Shown here: positions 8,731-20,600 of the stretch, piece by piece
Layout of the letters: every line of letters starts with the position of its first letter
Numbering within the stretch: the first letter of the stretch is position 1
From: Amyelois transitella
Lineage: Eukaryota > Arthropoda > Insecta > Lepidoptera > Pyralidae
Length of the DNA: 64,000 nt
Assembly (NCBI RefSeq): GCF_032362555.1
Contig: NC_083534.1
Coordinates: 524,001 to 588,000, forward strand
Reading direction: 5' to 3'
Notes under the pieces: model-generated
What the model was told of the DNA's origin: nothing
The model's input: the letters and a program-made list of their open reading frames with translations, nothing else
Databases searched by the model: none
Translations under genes and position numbers: made by a program

Positions 8731-9729
8731 TTAGAGATCTCGAATTATACTGGTCATTTTCTGTGGCGATAGCTGTTTATGTTCTATATTTATAATTCCA
8801 GCTTCTCGTAATTCTTCTATGACTGCAATAATTTCATTATCTACACCACTATTGCCAGCCGCTCGTGATCCTAACAACAATTTTAATCGTTCTACCAGTT
8901 CGTTGGGATCATCCCAATAAACATAATCAGTATATTTTTTTACTTTTTTCAGAAGTGGAATACCTTTTCCTTGAGGGAGACTTTCTACACTTGAAGTCAT
9001 ATTTTTTGAGAATTTAAATAAAGGCTTAATGACATTAATGTATTTAAAACCTTTGTTACTGTTTATAGGTTTAGATGACTCATAATTACGTCGATGTGCA
9101 TTAGTATCAATTAGTAACAATTTATAATTTTGCAAGTCCTCCTCTCTGACTTTTTCTAGATCAGGTTTCCTTTTAAATAGTAACTCTCTCAAACCATCTG
9201 TCTTCTTTAAAATTCGAGTTCCTATTTTCAGAATGTTATCATTATCGAAAACACGAATATTGCCAAGCATTAGTTTTCCCCGCTCATGTCTTACTCCAAA
9301 AGGTATAGCATCCATTACTTCTGATGATGTAGACCACGACAAAGTTTGACGATTATCTGGAGAAGACGCAATAGATTTGAACGAACCTTCACTGACATTA
9401 TGATCTTCAGAAGGTGTGGAAATTAAAGTTTTGTTGTAATTATTAGGAAAGTCGCTTTCAGAAACAGTGTCATTCGATTCTTCATTGGATGAATAAGACG
9501 ATGTACTTTCATTTTTACATTTTTTCCCAACAGAGGGAATGTAATTATTTTCATTCTCAACCCACTTTTCATTATTTTTATTGGCTATCAAATTAAGGGG
9601 ATCAACAATAGGTTTGAAAATTTTCTCCAGTGCCATATTATTTACGTTTTTTGTATCGTTAATCATCCCCACTTTTCTTTTAACAGCTGCTGCTGACTTA
9701 ACTATTTGTTTTTTAAATGTTTTTTCCAT
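8731..9729 (-). CDS. Conserved Polinton protein of unknown function (332 aa)
   Basis: The N-terminus is basic, followed by a Ser/Asn-rich low-complexity stretch (residues about 70-140). The C-terminal half looks structured: KTDGLRELLFKRKP, LLLIDTNAHRRN, then YVYWDDPNELVERLKLLLGS and IIAVIEELREAGII at the end. I remember this C-terminal signature from arthropod Polinton proteins classed only as a domain of unknown function; I cannot confirm the name. Its position next to the packaging ATPase suggests a virion or core role. Start ATG at 9729; intact. Confidence 0.65.
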   Translation of the reverse strand: MEKTFKKQIVKSAAAVKRKVGMINDTKNVNNMALEKIFKPIVDPLNLIANKNNEKWVENENNYIPSVGKKCKNESTSSYSSNEESNDTVSESDFPNNYNKTLISTPSEDHNVSEGSFKSIASSPDNRQTLSWSTSSEVMDAIPFGVRHERGKLMLGNIRVFDNDNILKIGTRILKKTDGLRELLFKRKPDLEKVREEDLQNYKLLLIDTNAHRRNYESSKPINSNKGFKYINVIKPLFKFSKNMTSSVESLPQGKGIPLLKKVKKYTDYVYWDDPNELVERLKLLLGSRAAGNSGVDNEIIAVIEELREAGIINIEHKQLSPQKMTSIIRDL

Positions 9730-9808
9730 TTTACTGCTTGATATTGTGTTCAGTCGCAGATCACACTTTAAAGTGACCTTTCATTATCACTACATTGTAT
9801 TAAGTATG

Positions 9809-10495
9809 TTAATCTAGAACTATAAAAGTGTCAAATGCTGACCTATAACATCCTTTGTTTTTATCACAATCCTTATTAATAACAAGATAATTAAAAGGCT
9901 TTTTCCAAACTTTTGAACACATTTCACGAAATTGATTCCATGACATATCAGACCCTACATGCTCATCATAAACATGTTTCAAATTAATGTCATCTTGTTT
10001 AAATAATACAATCAAATTGGAATTGTCTCTCACTAGTTGTTTAGGTATTTTTGTATATGTTTGATTAATATAAAAACAATCAATTTTCTTATGTCGACCC
10101 ATAGCAAAATAATCTCTAATGCTGTTCTGATTTTCGCAAGCTACATCATCAAATATTATAATTGAATCAGGTAGCGCTTCGTGAGGACTCAAAATTTCAC
10201 AATTGTGATTGTATTTATGAAAGGTTGTACCAGAAACCATGTTCATAACTTTCTCTAAAAATAAGTATTTTGCTTGATATAAAGATTTTGAATAAACATA
10301 TAAGTTACAAAATCGTGGACCATCTGAATGTAACAATAAACTTATTACTAAGTTGGTTTTTCCACAATTTGATGGACCACAAACGATACAACGTATTGTG
10401 TTCGGCAGAAGGTTTCCGTGTCGTTTTGGTTCTTGTGATGAAGCAGGACAAATACAATCTAATTTTAGTGAGTCTTTTTGTTTCACAAATTTCAT
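9809..10495 (-). CDS. ATP: FtsK/HerA-type DNA-packaging ATPase
   Basis: Predicted genome-packaging ATPase of the A32/HerA class. The 228-aa protein has a Walker A motif (GPSNCGKT, residues 40-47) and a Walker B motif (SIIIFDDVAC, with the two aspartates near 116-117), followed by MGRHKKIDCFYINQTYTKIP, where the Gln resembles the sensor residue of this clade. It is the first gene of the - strand block and the outermost gene on the right. Start ATG at 10495; uninterrupted. Confidence 0.9.
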   Translation of the reverse strand: MKFVKQKDSLKLDCICPASSQEPKRHGNLLPNTIRCIVCGPSNCGKTNLVISLLLHSDGPRFCNLYVYSKSLYQAKYLFLEKVMNMVSGTTFHKYNHNCEILSPHEALPDSIIIFDDVACENQNSIRDYFAMGRHKKIDCFYINQTYTKIPKQLVRDNSNLIVLFKQDDINLKHVYDEHVGSDMSWNQFREMCSKVWKKPFNYLVINKDCDKNKGCYRSAFDTFIVLD

Positions 10496-10768
10496 TTCTA
10501 GTTATTAGCATGTGCTTAAACTCGTCTGCAGTACTCAACGAATTTGAGCGAAATGAATTTAGGTTTAACGAATAAACACGTTTTATAATTTAACATGTAA
10601 AATCTTGTTGGTAAAACAGGAATCAGGAAAGCACAACAAAATAATGTTTGATGGTTAGAATGAATCATGTGTAAAAAGTGTGTTCGGTGTGTGATTGTGA
10701 TGAATTTTATAGTGGAGTCAGGTGAGTGCATTCGACTAATGTTTTGTGTTTAGAATGAATCGAATTTT
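10496..10768. other. Right terminal non-coding part of the Polinton (inferred)
   Basis: AT-rich sequence upstream of the ATPase start. ORFs here are short and overlap known genes. It probably holds the - strand promoter and part of the terminal repeat, which cannot be checked without the left end. Confidence 0.35.
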
Positions 10769-10818
10769 GTTTATTGGGAATTCTGGGACACAAAAGTGTC
10801 CCAGAATTCCCAATAAAC
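10769..10818. repeat. Perfect 23-bp inverted repeat with AAAA loop
   Basis: Arms at 10769-10791 and 10796-10818 are exact reverse complements; the core is GGGACAC-AAAA-GTGTCCC. It lies at the junction between the Polinton side and Helitron-like sequence, so it may be a transposon terminus or a repair palindrome. Confidence 0.85.
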
Positions 10819-11187
10819 ATCTACTTATGGATGTATGGATGTTTGTTACTCTTTCACGCAAAAACTACTGAACCGATTACCATGAAATCCTACTACTATT
10901 ATAAAGGCGAAAGTTTGTATGGATGTATGGATGTTTGTTACTCTTTCACGCAAAAACTACTGAACCGATTACCATGAAATCCTACTACTATTATAAAGGC
11001 GAAAGTTTGTATGGATGTATGGATGTTTGTTACTCTTTCACGCAAAAACTACTGAACCGATTACCATGGAATTTGGTATGTAGGTAGCTGAAGACCCAGA
11101 ATAACACATAGGCTACTTTTTATCCCAGAGTTCCCGCGGGATTGATAGGGTTTCCATGCGGACGAAGTCGCGGGCGGCCTCTAGTAC
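10819..11187 (+). mobile_element. Helitron-like H1 with its 5' end tandemly repeated
   Basis: The H1 body (ATCCTACTACTATTATAAAGG... to GCGGGCGGCCTCTAGT) is preceded by repeated 5' segments; TCC starts recur at 10888 and 10980 (92-bp period), with a deleted first unit at about 10819. A CGCG-type hairpin and CTAG terminus are present near 11170-11187. Confidence 0.75.
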
Positions 11188-11400
11188 ATACATACATATG
11201 GTCACGTCTATGTCCCTTGCGGGGTAGACAGAGCCAACCAGCCAATAAACCACGTTGAACGTGGTCAAAAGTACCCGAAACCACTGAGCTTGCATGAAGA
11301 GCGTTTTCAATGTGGATGAAACGAAAGAATTATGCAGAGATCGTGGCAAGTGGAAAGACTTAGTCTCTGCCTCTGTCTGTATTTATTCATTCACACAGTG
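11188..11400. repeat. Mosaic of a family A fragment (-) and degenerate family B (+)
   Basis: A (CATA) tail and GTCACGTCTATGTCCC.. family A 3' end on - at about 11188-11235 is followed by a B copy (TGCATGAAGAGCG..GATCGTGGCAAGTGG) to about 11385. Confidence 0.65.
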
Positions 11401-11590
11401 CTGTCTGATACCCGGCACTCATATGGAAAGGAATAGGACCACTCCATATATTTCCCATTTATGTCGTAAAAAGCGACTAAGGGATAGGCTTACAAACTTG
11501 GGATTCTTTTTGAAGGCGATCTATATGATGACTGTTAGCTCTGTCTACCCCGCAAGGGACATAGACGTGATACATATATATATATATATA
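11396..11590 (+). repeat. Family A retroposon, internally deleted
   Basis: Runs from the GATACCCGGCAC head to the TCTGTCTACCCCGCAAGGGA 3' end and a TA-rich tail; it lies just upstream of the first visible tankyrase exon. Confidence 0.7.
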
Positions 11591-11642
11591 TATCTACGTC
11601 CAACGTGATTACATGTTTATGTTATGTTTTATTAATTCACAG

Positions 11643-14600
11643 GTGGTACCCAGTAATTACTGGGCGGAGGGTTCCCGCGGGAGTCTGGAGGACGCGGCGG
11701 GGCGCCCCGCGTCGGCTCTCTCCACTTCGGACTCCCTCCAGACTTTCCTATCCAGGTAAATCACTTTTACATACATACATACATACATAAATACATATAT
11801 ACAAACATTCGTACATATATACATATGAACATACATACATATATACATACATACATCTTATATATAAAATTCTCGTGTCACAATGTTCGTTCCCGTACTC
11901 CTCCATTCTCATGTAATTTTGCAAGCATATTAAGTAGGTCTGAGAATCAGCAAACATCTATTTTTCTTAGTGATAAGGGTGGACCCCTTAACATTTTTGT
12001 TAACTAGAAATTACTTAAAAATCTATAATAATATTATTAAGCTGAAGAGTTTGTTTGTTTGTTTGAACGCGCTTATCTCAGGAACTACTGGTTCGAATTG
12101 AATAAATCTTTTTGCGTTGAATAGACCATTAATCGAGGAAGGCTTTATGGCAAAGTAATAATGGAAAATGTAAAAAAAAAAGACGGGGAACGTTATTCAT
12201 CCTTGAGGGCTTTAATGATGCCCAAAATAACTATTCCACGTGGACGAAGTCGCGAGCACACTAGTTATTAATATGGCAAAACAACGTTTGCCGGGACAGC
12301 TAGTATATACATAAAATCACGATCACTGCATGCTTCCTTCGCTTCATTGACATTCATAACTCTCTTCATGCAAGCTCGGCGGTATGCATACTCTTGACCT
12401 GACCTTTTGCCAGGATGTTTGCCTTCCCACTCCGACCTTTCGCTCCACACTTTCAACTCACTTTTAATATTTTTTATTCAGCTTGTAATGTATGTAGGCT
12501 TTAGTCCCGGTTGCATCCTCACCGCTCTGGAGAGGAGCCCGGGGTGCGCCTTTGACCATGGACCCTGGATTGGGTGAGTCAGGTTTGTACACGAAGCGAC
12601 TCCCGTCTGAACTCCGCAACTTTTGCAGGGGAACCTCACCTGTATTGGATCGATCATGGTTACAAATCCTGTTGCCTGAATGTGCAGGTTTTCCCTCGAC
12701 GTAAGAGCAGCAGTTGGTATTCAAACTAATGTACGTAACATTTTCGAAAATAGTCATTGGTACACGGCCGTGATGGGATTCGAACCTATGCCTTTCTGCG
12801 AATCACGCAATTTTAAGATTCGACGTTCTAATGTAAGTATGTATGTTCCGTCTTATATTTTATATTTATATTATTAATTTCATTGCAAATATATATATTT
12901 TTTGTCCCCAGCATCGGCTTAGAACAACTGACATCTGTCCTGGAAAGGGAACAGATAACTGTGGACATACTGTCTGAGATGTGCCACGAGGACCTGCGCG
13001 CGGTGGGCGTGGCCGCGTACGGTCACAGGCACCGCCTGCTCAAGGCCGCCAGGAGCGCCTTGCAGCACCAGCAGGGTAGGTGACCACCGATTTTGACCTC
13101 GTCGACTTTACTAACTTTGACCTCATCAAGTTTGACCTTACCAAGATTGACCTCACCAACTTTGACCTCATCAAGTTTGACCTTACTTACTTTGACCTCA
13201 TCAAGTTTGACCTCACTAACTTTGACCTTACCAAGTTTGACCTCACTAACTTTGACCTTACCAAGTTTGACCTCACTAACTTTGACCTCACCAAGATTGA
13301 CCTCACAAACTTTGACCTCACTAACTTTGACCCCACCAACCTCAATGACCTCGTAGACTTCAATAAGGGAACAGATAACTGTGGACATACTGTCTGAGAT
13401 GTGCCACGAGGACCTGCGCGCGGTGGGCGTGGCCGCGTACGGTCACAGGCACCGCCTGCTCAAGGCCGCCAGGAGCGCCTTGCAGCACCAGCAGGGTAGG
13501 TGACCACCGATTTTGACCTCGTCGACTTTACTAACTTTGACCTCATCAAGTTTGACCTTACCAAGTTTGACCTTACCAAGTTTGACCTCAACCAAACGAT
13601 AGAATAATGAATAAAATGTTTGAATTTTTGTCATCAGAATGGAGTTGACATAATTTTTACAGTGTGTACCTACATATTATCTTATTTTATCTTTATTTAT
13701 TTGATGAAAATTAAATATTCGTATTTAAATCATTAGTTTTACATTAATTCATGTTTTTTTTTTATGTAGACATTTTACATTAATTCATGTCTTTTTTTTT
13801 CAGAATGGTACGGAGGCACTACGCTAATAGATGTGACGTCGGGCGAAGACGGCGAGTGCGGCGAGAGCGAGCACGCGATAGTCGAGAGGGAGATGCAGGC
13901 GTCGGTGCGCGCGCACCGGGAACACGCCGGCGGGCAGTTCTCTCATTACCACGTGGTCAGGGTGAGTTTGTTTGGTTTGGATCGGATTGGATTCATTCGA
14001 ATACATTTACATAACATACATCCTACTACTATTATAAAGGCGAAAGTTTGTATGGATGTATGGATGTTTGTTACGCTTTCACGCAAAAACTACTGAACCG
14101 ATTACCATGAAATTTGGTATGTAGGTAGCTGAAGACCCAGAATAACAAAAAACTACTGAACCGATTACCATGAAATTTGGTATGTAGGTAGCTGAAGACC
14201 CAGAATAACACATAGGCTACTTTTTATCCCAGAGTTCCCGCGGGATTGATAGGGTTTCCATGCGGACGAAGTCGCGGGCGGCCTCGAGTACATACATAAA
14301 ATCACGCATCTTTCCCGGAGGGGTAGGAAGAGACTACCTCTTTCCACTTGCAACGAAAAGTAGCCCGAAACCGCCGAGCTTGCATGAAGAGAGTTATGAA
14401 TGTGGATGAAGCGAAGGAAATATGCAGAGCGAATACGTTTTGTTAGCTTAAAATAAAATGTTAAACTAAAATATTGCAGTGTGGTTCCCGGCATCAATAC
14501 AACAATGAATAGGATCACTCTATCTCTTTCCCATTGATGTCGTAAAAGGCGACTAAGGGATAGGCTTATGAACTTGGTATTTTTCTTTTAGGCGATGGGC

Positions 14601-17600
14601 TAGCAACCTATCACTATTTGAATCTCATTTCTATCTTAAAGTGAAATAGCTGAACGTGGCCAATCAGTCTTTTTAAGACTGTTGGCTCTGTCTACCCCAC
14701 AAGGGATATTATCGGCATCTTTCAACCATTGAAATGTATAGTATACCCTAGATATTACCCTTAATTAAATACGAGACTGCTGTCTAGTTTTAACAACTTT
14801 TATCTTTCTTGTTCTCATGTAAGTGGATTTTGTAATCTTTTTTTGAGAATAAATTCTTTAAACCTTATATGTATGTTTTATACATATGTATTTCATACCT
14901 TAGTGCGTACGTAAGTACCTAATTGTTTTTTTATTTTTGTTTTTTTTTTTTGTGATTCCCACAGATACAAAAAATAGTGAACGGCCGCCTGTGGGAGCGT
15001 TACCAGCACAGGCGGCGCGAGGTGACCGAGGAGGCGGGCGCGCCCAGCGAGCGGATGCTGTTCCACGGCTCGCCGTTCATCAACGCGATCGTGCAGAAGG
15101 GGTTCGACGAGAGGCACGCCTACATCGGTGGGTGTGGGGTTAAGTGACCTTTAGGCTGGTCGTAGTTGGGATGGGTCGCCGCGGTTGTGCCGAAAGACAC
15201 AATATAGAAGGCTTGAGGTTAAGCAACGCTTGGAGTAGTTATAGTTGGGATGGGTCGCCATTTGTAGACGCGGTTGTAACTCAAGACAGTTATAGGTTAA
15301 GCAACGCTAGGAGGGGTCACTGTTAGGATGGGTCGCCTTCTTTAAAGGCCATCATGCTGAAAGACACTTATAAAGGTAAGTAAAGGTTAAGCAACCCCGT
15401 GACCGGCCACAGCCGGGATGGGTCGCCGTTACCAGCACAGGCGGCGCGAGGTGACCGAGGAGGCCGGCGCGCCCAACGAGCGGATGCTGTTCCACGGCTC
15501 GCCGTTCATCAACGCGATCGTGCAGAAGGGTTTCGACGAGAGGCACGCCTACATCGGTGGGTGGGGGGTTGAGCGACCCTCAGTGAGGTCGCAGTTGGGA
15601 TGGGTCGCCGCGGTTGTACCTCAAGATAGGTTAAGCAAGGCTAGGAGTGGTCATAGTTGGGATGGGTCGCCGCTGTTGTGCCGAAAGACACTTAATATTA
15701 GAAGGCTTGAGGTTAAGCAACGCTTGGAGTGGGCACAGTTGGGATGGGTCGCCGCGGTTGTGCCGAAAGACACTTAATATAGAAGGCTTGAGGTTAAGCG
15801 ACGCTTGGAGTGGTCACAGTTGGGATGGGTCGCCGCGGTTGTGCCGAAAGACACCTTCTATAGAAGACTTTAGGTTAAGCAACGAGTGGAGTGGTCATAG
15901 TTGGGATGGGTCGCCGCGGTTGTGCCGAAAGACACTTAATATAGAAGGATTGAGGTTAAGCAACGCTTGGAGTGGTCACAGTTGGGATGGGTTGCCATTG
16001 GAAGACACAGTTGTACTTCAAGACAGTTATAGGTTAAGCAACGCTAGGAGTGGTCACAGTTGGGATGGGTCGCCATTGGAAGACAGAGTTGTACTTCAAG
16101 ACAGTTATAGGTTAAGCAACGCTAGGAGTGGTCACAGTTGGGATGGGTCGCCATTGGAAGACACAGTTGTACTTCAAGACAGTTATAGGTTAAGCAACGC
16201 TAGGAGTGGTCACAGTTGGGATGGGTCGCCATTGGAAGACAGAGTTGTACTTCAAGACAGTTATAGGTTAAGCAACGCTAGGAGTGGTCACAGTTGGGAT
16301 GGGTCGCCATTGGAAGACACAGTTGTACTTCAAGACAGTTATAGGTTAAGCAACGCTAGGAGTGGTCACAGTCGGGATGGGTCGCCATTGGAAGACACAG
16401 TTGTACTTCAAGACAGTTATAGGTTAAGCATCGCTTGGAGTGGTCACAGTTGGGATGGGTCGCCGCGGTTGTGCCGAAAGACACTTAATATAGAAGGCTT
16501 GAGGTTAAGCAACGCTTGGAGTGGTCACAGTTGGGATGGGTCGCCGCGGTTGTGCCGAAAGACACTTAATATAGAAGGATTGAGGTTAAGCAACGCTTGG
16601 AGTGGTCACAGTTGGGATGGGTCGCCGCGGTTGTGCCGAAAGACACTTAATATAGAAGGCTTGAGGTTAAGCAACGCTTGGAGTGGTCACAGTTGGGATG
16701 GGTCGCCGCGGTTGTGCCGAAAGACACTTAATATAGAAGGATTGAGGTTAAGCAACGCTTGGAGTGGTCGTAGTTGGGATGGGTCGCCGCGGTTGTGCCG
16801 AAAGACACTTAATATAGAAGGCTTGAGGTTAAGCAACGCTTCTTGTGGTCGTAGTTGGGATGGGTCGCCGCGGTTGTGCCGAAAGACACTTAATATAGAA
16901 GGCTTGAGGTTAAGCAGCGCTTGGAGTGGTCACAGTCGGGATGGGTCGCCGCGGTTGTGCCGAAAGACAATTAATATTAGAAGGCTTGAGGTTAAGCAAC
17001 GCTTGGAGTGGTCATAGTTGGGATGGGTCGCCATTGGAAGACACAGTTGTACTTCAAGACAGTTATAGGTTAAGCAACGCTTGGAGTGGTCACAGTTGGG
17101 ATGGGTCGCCGCGGTTGTGCCGAAAGACACCTTCCATAGAAGACTTTAGGTTAAGCAGCGCTTGGAGTGGTCATAGTAGAGATGGGCCGCCATTGGAAAA
17201 CACAGTCGTACTTCAACACAGTTATAGGTTAAGCAACGCTAGGAGTGGTCATAGTTGGGATGGGTCGCCATTGGAAGACGCAGTCGTACTTCAACACAGT
17301 TATAGGTTAAGCAACGCTAGGAGTGGTCATAGATGGGATGGGTCGCCATTTGTAGACGTAATTGTGTAAGAAGACACTCAGGTAATTGTGTAGGTAAAGC
17401 AATCTTAGGCCTGGTCACAGTTGGGATGGGTCGCCTTCTTTAAAGGCCATCGTGCTGAAAGACACTTAGGGTAAGTTAAGGTTAAGCAACCCTGTGACGA
17501 GCCACAGTCGGGATGGGTCGCCGTGATTGTAGCGAAAGGCACCTTCTATAGAAGACTTTAGGTTGAGCAAGGAGTAGGTCAATAAACTTCTTTCGCTTCA

Positions 17601-20600
17601 TCCACATTCATAACTCTCTTCATGCAAGCTCGGCGGTTTCGGGTACTCTTGACCGGACCCTTTGCCAGGACGTCCTTAATTTGATGAAGGAAGATACGTT
17701 CGTCTAGGTCACCCACTCCCATAATAATAAATTAATGATGTTTAATAATATAGTGGCGTGTGGTCCCCGGCACCAATACAAAAACGAATAGGACTACTCC
17801 TACTCTTTCCCATGGATGTCGTAAAAGGCGACTAAGGGATAGGCTTACAAAATGGGGATTCTTTTTTTAGGCGATGGGCTAGCAACCTGTCGCTATTTGA
17901 ATCGCAATTCTATCATTAAGCCAAATAGCTGAACGTGGCCGATCAGTCTTTTCAAGACTGTTGGCTCTCTTCTCTTTCTTATCTTTTGGATCTTTATGTA
18001 TGTACATACATACGGTCACGTCTATATCCCTTGCGGGGCAGACAGAGCCAAAAGCCTTGAAAAGACTGAATGGCCATGACTGACTATGTATGTACATATG
18101 TTCAATAATCCAATTTCTCTCCAGGTGGCATGTTCGGCGCTGGTATATATTTCGCGGAGCACTCGTCAAAGTCGAACCAGTACGTCTACGGTTTCGGAGG
18201 CGGATCTGGTTGTCCCACGCACAAAGACAGGAGTTGTTATCTGTGTCATAGGTACGTAGAAGAAGAAGAAGAATATTTATTTGCTTATGACTAGGGTTTA
18301 CAAAAGGTGTAAAACAAAACATACATATACAGGGTGACATTTAAAACAACTGCATCCTTTTAAACATAGACTATACCCATGCTTCTGAGCCGGAGTCTTT
18401 TTTTATTTAAATTAAACGTCATCATTTTCACATTTAAAAAACCCTCAAAAACTACGTTACACGCTTTGTTAAAGACCAATACTACAAAAAGAAATAAAAA
18501 CTAAACATGTAAATAAATGTCTGAAAAATAAATTATTTTTCTAGTATCAAGATCAAGTACAGTACAGAGTTGTCTAGATCGCTCAGGTGAATGAATTATG
18601 TCGTTGACCTCTGAATCTTACGCGTCGCTTTTCCGCCGGCCGGGGTTATATTATATTACGTATTTAGGATCGTAGATTTTAATACTAAAATGTTTTTTTC
18701 GTACTTTCTGAAATATGAACCGATATTTTTCTTTTAACGTTTTTAAATATCCTTTAGATGAGTACACTTAACAGTTAAATTTATGCAGTTGAATTAAAAG
18801 TTACCCTGTATAGTATTATGCCTTTAAACCAAAACCTACTGGTTTGAGTTGAATCAAATAACTGATAATAAATAAATATTTATATGGGATAAATTACACA
18901 GATTGAGTCAGCCTCGAAGTAAGTTCGAGACTTGCGTTATGAGATACTAACTCAACGATACTATATTTGATAATAAAAAATCCAAAAGGCTAGAGAAAAT
19001 TCAAAATCATTTGCGACAGATATATACCACTAGAGGCCGCCCGCGACTTCGTCCGCATGGAAACCCTATCAATCCCGCGGGAACTCTGGGATAAAAAGTA
19101 GCCTATGTGTTATTCTGGGTCTTCAGCTACCTACATACCAAATTTCATGGTAATCGGTTCAGTAGTTTTTGCGTGAAAGAGTAACAAACATCCATACAAA
19201 CTTTCGCCTTTATAATAGTAGTAGGATTAGCTGTGCCCGCTATTTCGTCCGCGTGGAATAGTTATTTTGGGCACCATTGAAGCCCACAAGTATGAATAAT
19301 CTTCTCCGTTATTTTCGCATGTTCCATTATCACTTTGCTCGTCAGACAAATGCTCCTGTGCCGCGTGACGCTGGGCCGCGCGTTCCAGCTGGTGAGCGCC
19401 ATGAAGATGGCGCACGCGCCGCCCGGCCACCACAGCGTGGCGGGCGCGCCCAGCCACGGCGGGCTGTGCTTCCCCGAGCACGTGGTCTACCGCGGCGAGC
19501 AGGTGGGGCATACATACACACATACATACATACATACATATACACATACATACACACATATACACATACATACACACATACATAGATACATACGTACACA
19601 CATACATACATACATACATACATACACACATACATACACACACACATTTATTTATTTATTAATTTATTCACAAACTTTATACTTATCCTAACAGTATTAC
19701 ACTAATGCGTTAAGTATACTTACAATGATTCACATAAAATAATAATTAAAAGAGAAACAAAATAAAAACAATGTTCCCAATTCCAAAATATAGGACCGAA
19801 ATGTTATCTGATATGGAACAGCAAGCGGTAGGTAACTGGGTTACCTACCAATACATACATACACACACACATACATACATACATACACACATACGTACAT
19901 ACAAATATACACACATACATACATACACACACATACATACACACATATATACATTCATAGAATCACGCCTCTTACCCGGAGGGGTAGGCAGAGACTACAT
20001 CTTTCCACTTGCCACGATCCCTGCACACTTCCTTCGCTTCATCGACATGGTGGGCTCACGATGATAATAAATATAAATATACTAGAGTGCCATGTGGTTC
20101 CCGGCACCGATACAAAAAAAGAATAGGACCACTCCATCTCTTTCCCCATGGATGTCTTTAAAAGGTGACTAACGGATAGGCTTAGGAACTTGGGATTCAT
20201 TTTTTAGGCGATGGGCTAGCAACCTGTCACTATTTGAATCTCAATTCTATGATTAAGCCAAATAGCTGAACGTGGCCATTTAAACTTTTCAAGACTGTTG
20301 GCTCTGCCTACCCTGCAAGGGATATAGACGTGACCATATGTATGTATGTATACTAGCCCGCGACTTCTTCCGCGTGGATAAAAAGTGGCCTATGTTATTC
20401 TGGGTCTTCAGCTACCTTACATACCAAAATTTCATCGTAATCGGTTCAGTAGTTTTTGCGTGAAAGAGTAACAAACATCCATACTGACATCCTGACATAC
20501 TCACAAACTTTCACATTTATAATATTAGTAGGATACGAGACAATACTCACTCAACGATACCGTATATTTTATAATAAATTCTTATATAGATAAACATCAA

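Larger units (their letters stand above)
1..10818. mobile_element. Polinton/Maverick (adintovirus-like) element, left end outside window
   Basis: Protein-primed PolB, retroviral-type integrase with chromodomain, FtsK/HerA-like ATPase, adenain-like protease and two capsid-type proteins together define a Polinton. PolB and one spliced gene are on +; ten tightly packed ORFs are on -, and the two sets converge near 3510-3730. Apart from one SINE insertion at about 2188-2385, all ORFs seen are uninterrupted, so this copy may be young. The left terminal repeat is not in the window. The right boundary is uncertain: coding ends at 10495, and a perfect hairpin at 10769-10818 directly abuts Helitron-like sequence. 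Because tankyrase 3' exons follow on + and its ankyrin exons are absent, the element is inferred to lie in a tankyrase intron. Confidence 0.9.

Noticed and set aside
13023..13397. Repetitive ORFs on both strands ([12 protein letters not shown] and [12 protein letters not shown])
   Set aside because: Artefacts of a 15-bp minisatellite open in several frames.
15647..17017. 456-aa ORF on +
   Set aside because: It is a stop-free reading of the 78/81-bp minisatellite inside a tankyrase intron; no start context or domain.
19227..19691. Tyr/Met/Cys-rich or His/Thr-rich ORFs
   Set aside because: Translations of CATA/CACA microsatellites plus the antisense of a tankyrase exon.
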